Origin: an uncultured Winogradskyella sp.
GTDB taxonomy: Bacteria; Bacteroidota; Bacteroidia; Flavobacteriales; Flavobacteriaceae
Direction of reading: 5' to 3'
DNA length: 40,886 bases
Assembly (NCBI RefSeq): GCF_947498345.1
Contig: NZ_CANMJY010000016.1
Span: forward strand, 1-40,886
Part shown: positions 1 to 9,311 of the stretch, one piece after another
How positions within the stretch are numbered: position 1 is the first letter of the stretch
Layout: the number at the start of each line of letters is the position of its first letter
Position numbers and translations under genes: made by a program
The notes under the pieces: generated by a model
The model's database searches: none
The model's input: the letters and a program-made list of their open reading frames with translations, nothing else
Told to the model about the DNA's origin: nothing

Positions 1-1
1 T

Positions 2-67
2 GAGTACGACGAACCAACATCAGGACAAAGAAAAGAGTTTAAAGCCCATTTTACCTTGAAACGTTAG
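2..67 (+). CDS. C-terminal end of an unidentified protein (cut by window start)
   Basis: The second forward frame is open from the first bases and ends in TAG at 65-67, giving 21 residues ending KAHFTLKR. The residue mix looks like real protein, and the stop lies exactly where the convergent minus-strand gene also stops; the two overlap by a few bases. Too little remains to name a family. It could be a chance open frame, since 21 codons is short. Confidence 0.45.
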   Translation, partial: EYDEPTSGQRKEFKAHFTLKR

Positions 68-381
68 TCGAGTTTAAATTCATACTCTCGTTCTACTTTA
101 CATATTCTCACATTATACCAATTATACCATTGTTCGCGACCTTTTTGTTGTGCAAATAGATGTTCTGTGTTTACCTTCCAATTCTTAATTGCCTCTAAAC
201 TTTCCCAATAACTTACTGTAATACCTACATCACTTCTTGCACTGTCAATTCCTAAATAGCCTTGTTGTAGTTTGGCTAAAGTTTCCATTTTTTCAGCCAT
301 TTCAGCATAGCCTTCAGTAATTTCAGTTTGGGTTGATGTAAATATTACAGCAAAGTATGGTTTAAAGTTTTTCATATTCAT
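64..381 (-). CDS. Antibiotic biosynthesis monooxygenase (ABM) fold protein
   Basis: A 105-residue protein with no signal peptide. The layout fits the dimeric ferredoxin-like ABM family: a first strand YFAVIFTS, a helix rich in Glu, Met and Lys, the YLGIDSARS segment, then ITVSYWESLEAIKNW with the Trp/Glu pattern seen in ABM proteins, and a final strand. Family members range from true monooxygenases to small stress or haem-related enzymes, so the substrate cannot be stated. ATG codons at residues 1 and 3 are both possible starts. It is the last gene of a minus-strand run behind the SH3 protein, separated by 27 bases that hold a small hairpin. Confidence 0.8.
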   Translation of the reverse strand: MNMKNFKPYFAVIFTSTQTEITEGYAEMAEKMETLAKLQQGYLGIDSARSDVGITVSYWESLEAIKNWKVNTEHLFAQQKGREQWYNWYNVRICKVEREYEFKLD

Positions 382-399
382 TTCCCATGAAATTGGGAA
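382..399. repeat. Short hairpin (TTCCCA / TGGGAA) in the leader of the ABM gene
   Basis: TTCCCA at 382-387 pairs perfectly with TGGGAA at 394-399 across a six-base loop, immediately upstream of the ABM start. A similar TTCCC...GGGAA hairpin sits at 16419-16436 in another leader, which suggests a repeated module and not chance. Confidence 0.5.
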
Positions 400-408
400 T
401 CTTTTTAA

Positions 409-1263
409 TTAAGAACCCTTAGGCATTTCAAATTCTATGATTTTTTCTGTGACGTTATCTTCAAAATCTGTCAAGATAAATTTAATAAAAACACGATTCG
501 TAGTAACACTCACAGGAAAATCTTTAATATTCTCTATAGTCTTAACATAATTAAACCAATCCTCACCACATTTATCTACAACATCATCTTTTAAATCTTT
601 TGCTGCTGTTTCAATAAAATCAATCCAATCTTTCTCGGTATATGATAAAGTTTCAAATGTATTGGACTTTAATTGTTTTAATGGCTTCCATTCAGTGTCA
701 TATTGCTTCCACTCATTGGTGTTGCATTTAGCATCAGCACTCATAAATGAGAAACTATTTTCATAACGTTGAAATAGGCTAACTTGTTTGTAATCGTTAT
801 CAATCAGAACAATGTTTTTTCCTTCTGGTGAATCACTTATATCAACATTTATAATTGCTTTTTCTTCACCTTTTAAATCATGGGTTCTTTTATAATCACT
901 AGTAGCAAGATTCTTAATTTCTACCTTTACGTTATCAAGGTTTAATCGAATAGTTCTTGCGATTTTATTCGGTGATAAGTAGCCATTAAAAACATATCCT
1001 ATGTGGTTTCTGGTTTCTACTTTTACCCATTTTCCGCTAATTTTCTCACCTCCATCTAATACTACTAAGTTCTTATCTGTTTCTTCTAATACTCCTATGG
1101 CTTCTCCATAGGCTAATTTCGTCAACATTTTTCCACTAACATCAGGTTGATCTCTAAGAGATAATCCACTTTCTGCTGCCACGTAAGCTTCTTCTTGTTG
1201 TGCTGTTGCTATTGCTACATTGCATACCAACGCGATCGCTAAAATCTTTTTTAAATAGTTCAT
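409..1263 (-). CDS. Secreted protein with N-terminal bacterial SH3 domain
   Basis: A 284-residue protein. Residues 1-21 form a signal peptide ending in ATAQQ, so it is exported, probably to the periplasm. Residues about 25-98 look like a bacterial SH3 (SH3b) domain: GLSLRDQPDVSGKMLTKLAYG, then a WVKVET strand and GYVFNGYLS, the usual GWV/GYL ending. SH3b domains commonly bind peptidoglycan or peptides. The remaining 180 residues are not recognised; they contain a KCNTNEWKQYD stretch and acidic, beta-rich segments. It follows the small lipoprotein gene on the same strand with a 100-base gap holding a hairpin repeat. Confidence 0.75.
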   Translation of the reverse strand: MNYLKKILAIALVCNVAIATAQQEEAYVAAESGLSLRDQPDVSGKMLTKLAYGEAIGVLEETDKNLVVLDGGEKISGKWVKVETRNHIGYVFNGYLSPNKIARTIRLNLDNVKVEIKNLATSDYKRTHDLKGEEKAIINVDISDSPEGKNIVLIDNDYKQVSLFQRYENSFSFMSADAKCNTNEWKQYDTEWKPLKQLKSNTFETLSYTEKDWIDFIETAAKDLKDDVVDKCGEDWFNYVKTIENIKDFPVSVTTNRVFIKFILTDFEDNVTEKIIEFEMPKGS

Positions 1264-1314
1264 AATTTCTTGTTTTTAAGTTAAACATTTTAGCGGTTTG
1301 TTTTTCTTAGGATT

Positions 1315-1367
1315 CTTGCCTGTCGACCGACAAGTGTTTAGTTTATGCTGAACTTGATTCAGTATCT
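1315..1367 (-). repeat. Dispersed hairpin repeat, copy A
   Basis: Two palindromic modules lie between the lipoprotein and SH3 genes: TGTC/GACA around 1321-1332, and CTGAA-loop-TTCAG inside 1342-1367. The 26 bases at 1342-1367 are the exact reverse complement of 37093-37118. The repeat includes part of the stop codon of the upstream lipoprotein gene (TAG at 1366-1368). Such short palindromic repeats are common in intergenic DNA of Flavobacteriia. Confidence 0.8.
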
Positions 1368-1818
1368 AGTTATTTAGTTTTTCATTTATATATTTAAATA
1401 GTTTTGGAAATTCGTCCTTTACATAGGTTTCATCCATTTTTCCATCGTAATTATTGTCTCCATATTCTAATCCAACTCTAATCATACCTCGTAAGTTGTT
1501 TAATTCTCTTTTGTCAAAGTCATTGAGCATTTTTATCGTTTCAATTTCGCCTATTCTGTAAATTATTTGCGTAATTATATACCCAAGATCATATGAACCC
1601 TCACCATCAATATTTGGAAAATGAATTAACTTATTAAATGCTTCGGAATCTTTCTTCAATGATAATTTAATCAACGAGACTATTTGTTTATTTACAGAAT
1701 ACTCTTGATGACTAACTAAAGTGTATTCTAGAATTATTCCATCAACACTGTCAGTCTTACATCCTAAAAAGAATGTTGAACTCAAAATTAGCGCTATATT
1801 TAAAATTATTTTTTTCAT
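1366..1818 (-). CDS. Small lipoprotein of unknown function
   Basis: A 150-residue protein with a lipoprotein signal; the lipobox SSTFFLGC places the acylated Cys at residue 20. The mature part is mainly helical with no family I recognise. Residues 121-129 (DNNYDGKMD) resemble the start of an EF-hand-type calcium loop, but the final acidic ligand is absent, so calcium binding is only a possibility. It lies 30 bases downstream of the alpha-2-macroglobulin gene on the same strand and may be co-transcribed with it. The intervening space holds a perfect 8-base-pair hairpin. Confidence 0.6.
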   Translation of the reverse strand: MKKIILNIALILSSTFFLGCKTDSVDGIILEYTLVSHQEYSVNKQIVSLIKLSLKKDSEAFNKLIHFPNIDGEGSYDLGYIITQIIYRIGEIETIKMLNDFDKRELNNLRGMIRVGLEYGDNNYDGKMDETYVKDEFPKLFKYINEKLNN

Positions 1819-1827
1819 AGTTGTCAG

Positions 1828-1847
1828 ATTCCTGCCTACGCAGGAAT
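1828..1847. repeat. Dispersed hairpin module ATTCCTGC/GCAGGAAT
   Basis: A perfect 8-base-pair stem (1828-1835 with 1840-1847) and loop CTAC fill the gap between the alpha-2-macroglobulin stop and the lipoprotein start. The same module with one wobble pair recurs at 37075-37093, next to the 26-base repeat. There is no following T-run, so it is not an obvious terminator. Confidence 0.75.
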
Positions 1848-1848
1848 T

Positions 1849-4800
1849 TTACTTCTCTACAGTGATCCATTGGCCTTTATTTCTTACTAAATAATCATCA
1901 TTATCATACATGGCTTCAGCCTGTGCTCCTGGTAAATAATAAGTGCCTAAATAAGATGCGTTCAGCATTACTGTAAAGGTCTTCGTACCATATTTCCCAT
2001 TTCTACTCATATCAAAATAGAAATTCACTCGGTCGTCTCGTATATCTGTAAATCGTGCTTGGCTCACGGTCGTATCCCCAAAATCTGTAAATCGTGTATT
2101 AACGATATCCCAACCTGATGGGAAAATTTGTGTTAATGCTACATCATTGACATAATCTCTGGTTAGGTTTGAAACACTAACCGTGGCCACAAAATCCTGA
2201 CCTTGTTGTAACTTAGTCACATCAATTTTGTTGCCTTGTAAATCTTTATAAACGGTTGAGATAGAAAAGCCGCGTTGTTCAGCTAGTTCCTCTCCTAGCT
2301 TTAGTTTTCCAGAATTTAAAATGCGAATATAAACCCGATTATCTTTTCCGTTTGAAATACTTATTTTGTTTGCTCCATCATTTACAGGAATATTGCGCTG
2401 TGCAATGCCATTTTTGGTATCGATAGTTTCAGTTTTACCATTGATGGTGTAAGTGACTTTTAAATCTTTACCACCATTTTGCCTAATCATTTTTCCTAAA
2501 GCCAATAGGTTATATGCTGTAGTTTGCGTACTCATCCAACGGTCACTAGATAGAGATTTAGCAATGCTCTTTGCTAGATCTGTTTTCTTAGGATGATTAG
2601 TTAATAGCATGGTTTCAAGAGCCATTGCTCTATTTCTATATGTGGAACCATATGTATAATTATCCGCTTCATCAGCAACAAAATCAATGTTAGCCGATTT
2701 TGAAATGGCATCACTGGCTTCTTTTTGTCCTGCTAAGGCGTAAGCTGCCGCTAATCTCCATTTGGCATTGTTAGATATTTCCTCAAACTCTCGTAATCGA
2801 TTCATACTCGCCAAATCAGGATTTCCTGCCAAAGCTAATGTGTATAGGCGATACGCTTGCGCAAAATCGTTATTTCTATTTCTATAGCTTGGTCTCCAGT
2901 TACGAGCTGCTTGCCTTTGATAGTTAATCCAATTGTTTTTAAAACTCAATGGTAATACAAATCCTTTTTCCTCGGCTTCAATCATAAAATGACCAGCATA
3001 ACTTGTGCCCCAATCATTTACTGAGCTTTCACCCATCCAATATCCTAATCCCCCAGTGGCATTCTGAAAACGTCCTAACTTGCCAATAGCAATTTCGACA
3101 TTGCGCTGCACTTGCTTTTTCTTTTTCTCTGTTAAATCAAATACATCTGCTAAGTATAATTGTGGAAATATACTAGAGGTCGTTTGCTCAACACAACCAT
3201 GAGGATAGCGAATAAGATATTCCATGCGTTTTGAGAAATCCATTGGTGGTAAGGTTGAGAACTCAACAGTAGCATGGTTACTTCCTAGTACACCAAAGGT
3301 TGAAAAGTTTATCGTTTGGTTTCCATTGGCTTGTAATTCCTTATCAATAACACGAGAGGTCATTGGGTTTGGATTCTCAACATCAATTTCAATTTTATAG
3401 GTTGATTTCTCTCCATTTCCTGTTGCGACAACTTCAATTGTATTGATGCCTTTTGCTTTGGTCACATCCAGTTCAAAATAGACCATTTTTTCATCTGGTT
3501 TACTGAATTGTAAGGACTGTGTTTTGTTTCCTTTCACCGTAATTCCATCACTAAGTTTTACGGACAAATTCACGTTTTTCACTTTGTCCTCCATGGCAAA
3601 AACGGTAACTGGAAGCGTCACTTTTTCACCTGGACTTAATTTACGTGGTAAAGTCGCCAGAACCATTAATGGTTTTTTAACTTTTACTGATTTTTCAGTA
3701 CTACCATAAGCTTCAGTATTATTATTTCCTGCTACAACCATAGTACGCACCGAGCCAACATAATTTGGCATTTTGAGCTGATGCGTTTTTATCTGCCCTT
3801 CTTTCAATAGGAATGGCCCTAAATACGTCACCACAGGTTTAAAGCGATTGGCTTTTTTATTCTTGCCTTTGGCAGCAGCTCCATCTCCACCAATAGCGAA
3901 TACCTGATCTATGCTACCAGAATAAGCTCCTATAACATCATCAAAAATATCCCAGGTTTTTACACCTAAGGCTTCTCGTGCATAGAAATTGTTCCAAGCG
4001 TTTGGTGTTTTGAAACGCGTTAAATCTAAGAGTCCTTCCTCTACTACTGCAATGGTATAGGTCATCGCTTTGTTATTCTTTTCTGAGACCTTAACTTCAT
4101 AAGGTTGTTCGGGTTTTATCACATCTGGCATATTGATTTGTGGCTCCAATTTTGTTGCTGGATTTTCTACCATCATTGGAATGACACCATACAAACGAAT
4201 CGGCAAATCATTTGAGGTAATAGCATGTGGCTGTAATAATGAAATATTAACAAATACATTTGGAGCCATGCCTTTTGTCACCGGAATATCAATTGTTGTT
4301 TCACCTTGCTTAGTTTTTACCCATTGGTGTTGTAATACTTCAGTACCATTTTCTATGCTTACTAAGGCTCTGCCTTCAGTACCCGATGGGAAGGTTAATT
4401 TAGCCGTATCACCAACATTATAGTTTTCTTTATCCGTTGAGAAGACTAACATTTTAGCGGCTTCCTTGTCACCTGAAGATGAATTAGACCACCAGTTTTT
4501 ATAGAAATAAGCCGTACGTCCCGTGGCATGTCCACTTGCAGGATCAAACACTCTAATTAAATAACGACCTCTGTCACTTTCTGGAATGTTGACTTTAAAA
4601 CTCGCTTTTCCTTTGGCATCTGTATTAATAGAATATTGCTGAACAGGTCTATGATAATTACTAGATACATAGCTCGATAGGTTGTCATATGAGGAATTCC
4701 ACCACCAACGCCATTCAATTCTATAAACTTTTACTTCTAAGTTGTTGCGTTGAATCGGTTTGCCATCTGCAGTTACGGTAGCTATATCAAAGGTGTGATC

Positions 4801-7437
4801 TTCGTTTGTATAATATGAACTGTAACGACTTGCTTTAGGTGAACGTAATCCCACAAAACTCTCGTAAGGTGCGTATGGTATGGTGAAAGCATCGAGTGAG
4901 AAATCCCCTCCATTCTCAAAAGCTCTGACTAGGAATTGCGCATTTAGCATACCTGGAGCATTATGTCCAATGTTTAATTCTGAATCTACTTTAGCATTTC
5001 CGTTAGCATCGAGATTGCCTTCAAAAACATTGGTTTCTTCAGTGTTGAATTTCTTTGTAGGGTCATTAAAGACATAGTTATTGTACCCTTTAAAACTTGT
5101 ATAGGTTGTGGTGAATTTTGCCTTGACTTCTGCTTTTAAGTTTTTTGCCGGAGCACCATGCAACCAAGCAACATTTAAGTCACCTTCTAAAGTTTCTTTA
5201 ACCTTTAGAACTTTCTCTTTAAAGTCCATTTTAATTTTGAGACGATTCGGTTTAACCGTTTCAATTTTTAGGTTTTTAGTAAAGTTGGCTCCACCAACAG
5301 ACACTTTTGCATTGTAGTTTCCGGTTTTGTAATCTGAAGACGTAGGCACTTTAAAATCATAGAAGTTATTGATATTATCTACGGACACTTTTCTATACAC
5401 CAGTTTACCAACAGGATCTGTGATTTCTAGCTTTACAGGATGACGTTTTGGTAACTTATTCGCTTTATCATTAAGCACAAAGGTTAAGAATAAACTATCT
5501 CCTGGTCTCCAAACACCACGCTCTCCATAGATGTAACCTTTTAGGCCTCGTTGTAAGCGCTTACCAGATACATCAAACTTACTTAGGGATAAAGAATTAC
5601 CATCAAACAATCTTATATAGCTTACATTTTTACCTTTAGAAACAATGGCAAATGCAGCTCGTTTTTTAGAATCGAGTTCTATAATACCTTCACTATTGGT
5701 ATTGCCTTTTGTCAATTCTTGTTGTTGATAGTTATATAAAGTGACTGAGGCACTTGCTTCAGGGTTTGTAGACAAAATATTAGTTACAGCAAAGAAGTAG
5801 GTATTATCATTGCCTTGCTTGGCAATAACACCAAGATTAGAGCCAATTATATTAAGTGATGCTGTTCTGTTACCATAATTAAAATACGAATCTGTACATG
5901 GATTGTTTCGATCTCTATATCTGTAATTGGTATTTCTATAGCTATAAGTTAAGTTATCCCAATAACGCTCTTCTCTTAATTCTTGTTCTTCTTCTGAAAT
6001 ATCGTCAGAAGCTACGACATCTTCTTCGTAATAATCATCGTAATAGTCATCATAGTAATCGTTTTCATCCACTTCTGTCGTTTCGGATTTAGAGGAACAA
6101 TCGTATAGTGAATAGTATTTTTTATAACTCAATTCCACACGATAAATAGCACCAGCATCTGCTTGTAAATATTTAGATAAATCGATGCTATACGCCTTCC
6201 ACTTGCCTGTATTTTGAGACTCGTCTTGTATTAAGGTAATGGTCTCTTTTGCAATACGACGACCCACATGTTTTATATGATACTCATTGTTGCTGTTCAT
6301 ATTGTTTTCCTGAAGGAATTGCAACACATTGTCTTCAATAATTTTGATGATACGTACATCAACTTTACTCAGGTTAACAGCTTCGAAATTGAATTTTAAA
6401 TCTTTTGAATTTGGCAGAATAGAACCATTGCTTATTAAACGTACTTGTGGCTTAAGCTCTTCAAAGGTTAGTGTTTGCGTAAATGGATTTTTGAGTTTAA
6501 AGCCGTCCGTGTTTTTAATACCTGTAAACACATCCACTCGTATATCACCTACCAATTTGTTGTCTGGATAAACTTTTAAAACATTACCCTCGACAATATA
6601 TCTTGGGTTTTTTACGTTTTCAATCGTCACCAAACCTGCAAAGTTTTGTTGCTTTTTTAAAGGATCTGAAAAATTAAGTGATAGGTATTGTTCGGGATTT
6701 TGATACACATTAGTTTCTACAATACTAAAGTTGTTTTTACCAGGAATAGTGATAAAATTTTCTCCTTTATTTTCGGCCTTAATGGCTTTACCATCCCAAG
6801 CAATGTCGATTTTACTATCCTCTATCTCACGTTTAATACTGTCTATTCTAAATTCAAAATATTTAGAAGGTTTTGGTTCTTCTAGCCAAACAATATTTAA
6901 GTCTTTTTTCTTCTGTTTTGCAGTTACTAATTGCTTAGCCTCTTCTAAAGTGATAGCATCTGAAGAGCGTAATTGTCCCAATACATATTGCCATTCCTTG
7001 CTATAGGATTGCAAATTGTTGGTCATAATGGTAAAACTTGGAGTTATGGTTTTAAATTCAAAGGTGTAGTTTTTAAATTCTTGAGGAATATCTTTATAAA
7101 TGTCACCTAGTTTTACAGTAACCCCATAGGCTGTAGCAGGCTCTAGAGATTCATCTGGAGTAAACAATAGTGTGTGTTTGTTTAGCGCTTTTAGCGTTCC
7201 TTGTATATAAGGTCGTGTTTTAATTAAACTAACATCTAGTTCTTGCTCTGCTTCCCAGCCTTCAACATCTTGCGCCAAATTAATTTTAATAAGTGTTTTT
7301 ACTGAAACCACACCAGAAGTGGTATAACTTATATAATCCCTATACTTAAAGATGTTATCCGTTTCTACGGGCTTTTTTTTACATGAAATAGCGATTACAA
7401 TTAGAGCTAGGAAGGCAAGGTGCTTTTTGATTTGCAT
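1849..7437 (-). CDS. Alpha-2-macroglobulin family lipoprotein with thioester motif
   Basis: A very large (1862 residues) lipoprotein; the lipobox VIAISC puts the lipidated Cys at residue 19, anchoring it in the envelope. The order fits bacterial alpha-2-macroglobulins: N-terminal beta-sandwich (MG-like) domains, the YIYGERGVWRPGDSLFL segment near residue 640 typical of the family, a bait-like middle, VVEEGLLDLTRFKTPN, and near the C-terminal third the thioester motif GCVEQ with Cys1415. Known members trap invading proteases by forming a covalent bond to them. In E. coli the homologue YfhM is paired with the penicillin-binding protein PbpC; no pbpC is present here. An unusual Tyr/Asp-rich stretch (DDYYDDYY) lies near residue 460. 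Confidence 0.93.
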   Translation of the reverse strand: MQIKKHLAFLALIVIAISCKKKPVETDNIFKYRDYISYTTSGVVSVKTLIKINLAQDVEGWEAEQELDVSLIKTRPYIQGTLKALNKHTLLFTPDESLEPATAYGVTVKLGDIYKDIPQEFKNYTFEFKTITPSFTIMTNNLQSYSKEWQYVLGQLRSSDAITLEEAKQLVTAKQKKKDLNIVWLEEPKPSKYFEFRIDSIKREIEDSKIDIAWDGKAIKAENKGENFITIPGKNNFSIVETNVYQNPEQYLSLNFSDPLKKQQNFAGLVTIENVKNPRYIVEGNVLKVYPDNKLVGDIRVDVFTGIKNTDGFKLKNPFTQTLTFEELKPQVRLISNGSILPNSKDLKFNFEAVNLSKVDVRIIKIIEDNVLQFLQENNMNSNNEYHIKHVGRRIAKETITLIQDESQNTGKWKAYSIDLSKYLQADAGAIYRVELSYKKYYSLYDCSSKSETTEVDENDYYDDYYDDYYEEDVVASDDISEEEQELREERYWDNLTYSYRNTNYRYRDRNNPCTDSYFNYGNRTASLNIIGSNLGVIAKQGNDNTYFFAVTNILSTNPEASASVTLYNYQQQELTKGNTNSEGIIELDSKKRAAFAIVSKGKNVSYIRLFDGNSLSLSKFDVSGKRLQRGLKGYIYGERGVWRPGDSLFLTFVLNDKANKLPKRHPVKLEITDPVGKLVYRKVSVDNINNFYDFKVPTSSDYKTGNYNAKVSVGGANFTKNLKIETVKPNRLKIKMDFKEKVLKVKETLEGDLNVAWLHGAPAKNLKAEVKAKFTTTYTSFKGYNNYVFNDPTKKFNTEETNVFEGNLDANGNAKVDSELNIGHNAPGMLNAQFLVRAFENGGDFSLDAFTIPYAPYESFVGLRSPKASRYSSYYTNEDHTFDIATVTADGKPIQRNNLEVKVYRIEWRWWWNSSYDNLSSYVSSNYHRPVQQYSINTDAKGKASFKVNIPESDRGRYLIRVFDPASGHATGRTAYFYKNWWSNSSSGDKEAAKMLVFSTDKENYNVGDTAKLTFPSGTEGRALVSIENGTEVLQHQWVKTKQGETTIDIPVTKGMAPNVFVNISLLQPHAITSNDLPIRLYGVIPMMVENPATKLEPQINMPDVIKPEQPYEVKVSEKNNKAMTYTIAVVEEGLLDLTRFKTPNAWNNFYAREALGVKTWDIFDDVIGAYSGSIDQVFAIGGDGAAAKGKNKKANRFKPVVTYLGPFLLKEGQIKTHQLKMPNYVGSVRTMVVAGNNNTEAYGSTEKSVKVKKPLMVLATLPRKLSPGEKVTLPVTVFAMEDKVKNVNLSVKLSDGITVKGNKTQSLQFSKPDEKMVYFELDVTKAKGINTIEVVATGNGEKSTYKIEIDVENPNPMTSRVIDKELQANGNQTINFSTFGVLGSNHATVEFSTLPPMDFSKRMEYLIRYPHGCVEQTTSSIFPQLYLADVFDLTEKKKKQVQRNVEIAIGKLGRFQNATGGLGYWMGESSVNDWGTSYAGHFMIEAEEKGFVLPLSFKNNWINYQRQAARNWRPSYRNRNNDFAQAYRLYTLALAGNPDLASMNRLREFEEISNNAKWRLAAAYALAGQKEASDAISKSANIDFVADEADNYTYGSTYRNRAMALETMLLTNHPKKTDLAKSIAKSLSSDRWMSTQTTAYNLLALGKMIRQNGGKDLKVTYTINGKTETIDTKNGIAQRNIPVNDGANKISISNGKDNRVYIRILNSGKLKLGEELAEQRGFSISTVYKDLQGNKIDVTKLQQGQDFVATVSVSNLTRDYVNDVALTQIFPSGWDIVNTRFTDFGDTTVSQARFTDIRDDRVNFYFDMSRNGKYGTKTFTVMLNASYLGTYYLPGAQAEAMYDNDDYLVRNKGQWITVEK

Positions 7438-7480
7438 AGTGATGATGGTATTAAATAAAACTTCAGTAAAAAGAAGGGTA

Positions 7481-7507
7481 GGTACTTTCTTGTTAAATAA
7501 GTACGCC
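7481..7507. other. Imperfect hairpin in the alpha-2-macroglobulin leader
   Basis: GGTACTT (7481-7487) pairs with AAGTAC at 7499-7504 and continues with one bulge (CC after G), about 45-65 bases upstream of the gene start on the minus strand. It may shape the leader RNA or be an operator half-site pair. Support is structural only. Confidence 0.25.
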
Positions 7508-7621
7508 TATTTTTATTCGTTTAGATTTTGGGCCGTTGTTAAATTGTTCTTAAAGTTACAATTTATGCGTGTTACTAGTACAAAAATGCTATGGGATTTT
7601 TACTTGAAGTACCTGAAGGAT

Positions 7622-8368
7622 TTAATCATTGTTTTTAGGTTCAGTTAATCTAACAATACCATTAATCATGGTTACAACTCCTTCCTCTTCCACGGTACTT
7701 ATATTATTATGCAAATCGCCTATTCTTTGATTTATGAAGTTTCTGTGCCTTTTACTAAAAAAAGTCTTAGTGTTTTCTGGATCGTCTGTAAGATCAGGGT
7801 CAAAACTTGCTCTTGCCCAAGGACCATATTCATTAGTTAAAAAATTAACTGCAAATTGCTCCTCTTCTAAATAATCTTGCAAAACGTCCTTCCATGAAAT
7901 TAAGTAACGTCTTAAAGTATCGTTTTTAATGAGGTCAAAAGAAGATGAATTTAAAAGTGCTTCAACGGTTCCGTTTTTAGGGTTGAAAGATTTGTTTCTC
8001 CACACCAAACGGTTATAAAACCTCATACTATCAGCAAAATGTGCATTAGAAACATTTCGTTGAGGGTTGTTTAAATCAAAAGTTCTTATAATTTTCTGTA
8101 ATCTGGTGGCCGCATGTAAACTTACTTTGTTGAAACTAATTATTGAATCTAACTGTGCTTTGTTCGATTTAAAGTCTAAGTTTATTTCTTTCAAAAAAGC
8201 CTGTTCTTTTGAGCGTTCTTTTTTTTGCTCATTCCAGTTGTTAATTTGCAGTGCAATCAAAATTCCGATTACAACTAGAAGAATCTCGCCAATGGCGTAT
8301 TTGAAGTATTTAGCCATTTGATTTTTTTGGATTAGTGAGCGGCGCATATGTTGGAAGAATTTAATCAT
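7622..8368 (-). CDS. DUF6090 family membrane-anchored protein
   Basis: A 248-residue protein with the N-terminal signature of DUF6090: FFQHMRRSLIQKNQMAKY, then the membrane segment IGEILLVVIGILIALQINNW (residues about 27-46) and a basic/acidic coiled-coil-like helix. The rest is helical and likely periplasmic. This family is abundant in Flavobacteriaceae and has no established function. The ATG overlaps the TGA of the preceding cyclase gene (ATGA, four bases), so the two are translationally coupled. Confidence 0.88.
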   Translation of the reverse strand: MIKFFQHMRRSLIQKNQMAKYFKYAIGEILLVVIGILIALQINNWNEQKKERSKEQAFLKEINLDFKSNKAQLDSIISFNKVSLHAATRLQKIIRTFDLNNPQRNVSNAHFADSMRFYNRLVWRNKSFNPKNGTVEALLNSSSFDLIKNDTLRRYLISWKDVLQDYLEEEQFAVNFLTNEYGPWARASFDPDLTDDPENTKTFFSKRHRNFINQRIGDLHNNISTVEEEGVVTMINGIVRLTEPKNND

Positions 8369-9177
8369 AAGGATTCCTTCACTTTAGCAATAATGCGTAA
8401 TGGTGCTCCACTACCGTCTTTTATTTTCATGGGTAATGCTATGACTTCAAAATCTTTTAATGGTAATTGGTCCAGATTTGTAATATTTTCAAAGGCTGGT
8501 ATATTCTCTGAGAGTAGGATAACATGGCTTTTAAAATATTCAGATTGTCCATAATCAATACTAGGTGTGTCTATACCAATAGCACTTATACTTCTATTCT
8601 CAACTAGCCAAGTTGCAGCTTCTGGCGAAAGTCCAGGGAAATGCAATAGCTTAATAGCTTCTGGTCCACGTTGGTCTGTCCCCAGATATTTAAGCTTATC
8701 AGGATAGTGTTTAGAATGGCCTGTATCCAAAAGAACTATGACCCCTTCTGGGATTTGACCATTTATCTTTTCCCAGTTTGTGAAATCCTTTACACTTACT
8801 AAATAATCTGGGTTGTTATTAGTATTTGCTGTAACATCAACTTTTATGGCCTGGCCTATTAACTTTTCTAATGGAATTTCTTCAACTGATTGTTTTCCTT
8901 TTGAGAAATGTATAGGAGCATCTATATGTGTTCCGCCATGTTCAGCAGTTTCAAAATTGTTTGCGGCATAAAAAAAACCCTTATCGGTATCTCCTTTTGC
9001 TACTACATCTAATTTAAACTCTTTAGCGGTAACCCAATACACGGTTTCCTCAGAAAATGTATGGGTTAAGTCTATAATTTTAGTCTTAACGATTTGCCTT
9101 TCTTCTTGGTCTACAGACTCATTACAGGAAAAGGTTACACATAGAAAAGCGAATAAATAGTACGTGTTGAATTTCAT
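8365..9177 (-). CDS. Cyclase-family (kynurenine formamidase-like) lipoprotein
   Basis: A 270-residue metal-dependent hydrolase of the cyclase family. The signature H80-GGTH84-ID86-APIH90-F supplies the metal ligands expected of the HxGTHxDxPxH motif. The N-terminus carries a lipobox (CVTFSC, Cys18), so the enzyme is exported and lipid-anchored, unlike cytoplasmic KynB. Relatives hydrolyse N-formylkynurenine or other cyclic or amide substrates; the substrate here is unknown. It sits between a secreted isoaspartyl peptidase and a DUF6090 gene on one strand, which hints at catabolism of amino-acid derivatives outside the cytoplasm, but that is inference. Confidence 0.87.
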   Translation of the reverse strand: MKFNTYYLFAFLCVTFSCNESVDQEERQIVKTKIIDLTHTFSEETVYWVTAKEFKLDVVAKGDTDKGFFYAANNFETAEHGGTHIDAPIHFSKGKQSVEEIPLEKLIGQAIKVDVTANTNNNPDYLVSVKDFTNWEKINGQIPEGVIVLLDTGHSKHYPDKLKYLGTDQRGPEAIKLLHFPGLSPEAATWLVENRSISAIGIDTPSIDYGQSEYFKSHVILLSENIPAFENITNLDQLPLKDFEVIALPMKIKDGSGAPLRIIAKVKESL

Positions 9178-9222
9178 ATTTCGGAAATTTTGGTGTAAAA
9201 AGTTGATACAAAATATATGGTC

Positions 9223-9243
9223 ACTTGTTTAGGATAAACAAGT
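9223..9243. other. 9-bp hairpin between isoaspartyl peptidase and cyclase genes
   Basis: ACTTGTTTA (9223-9231) is perfectly complementary to TAAACAAGT (9235-9243) with a three-base loop. It lies in the 134-base gap between the two minus-strand genes. No T-run follows on the minus strand, so it is a weak terminator at best; it could be a processing site or operator. Confidence 0.35.
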
Positions 9244-9311
9244 AAATTAGGTTGATGGTATGTTTGAGGTCAGTTAATAATATGTGTATGAAGATAATGA
9301 AATGTTACAGA

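Noticed and set aside
3524..7006. Plus-strand open frames inside the macroglobulin gene
   Set aside because: They are antisense shadows with no recognisable domain, within a long conserved minus-strand gene.
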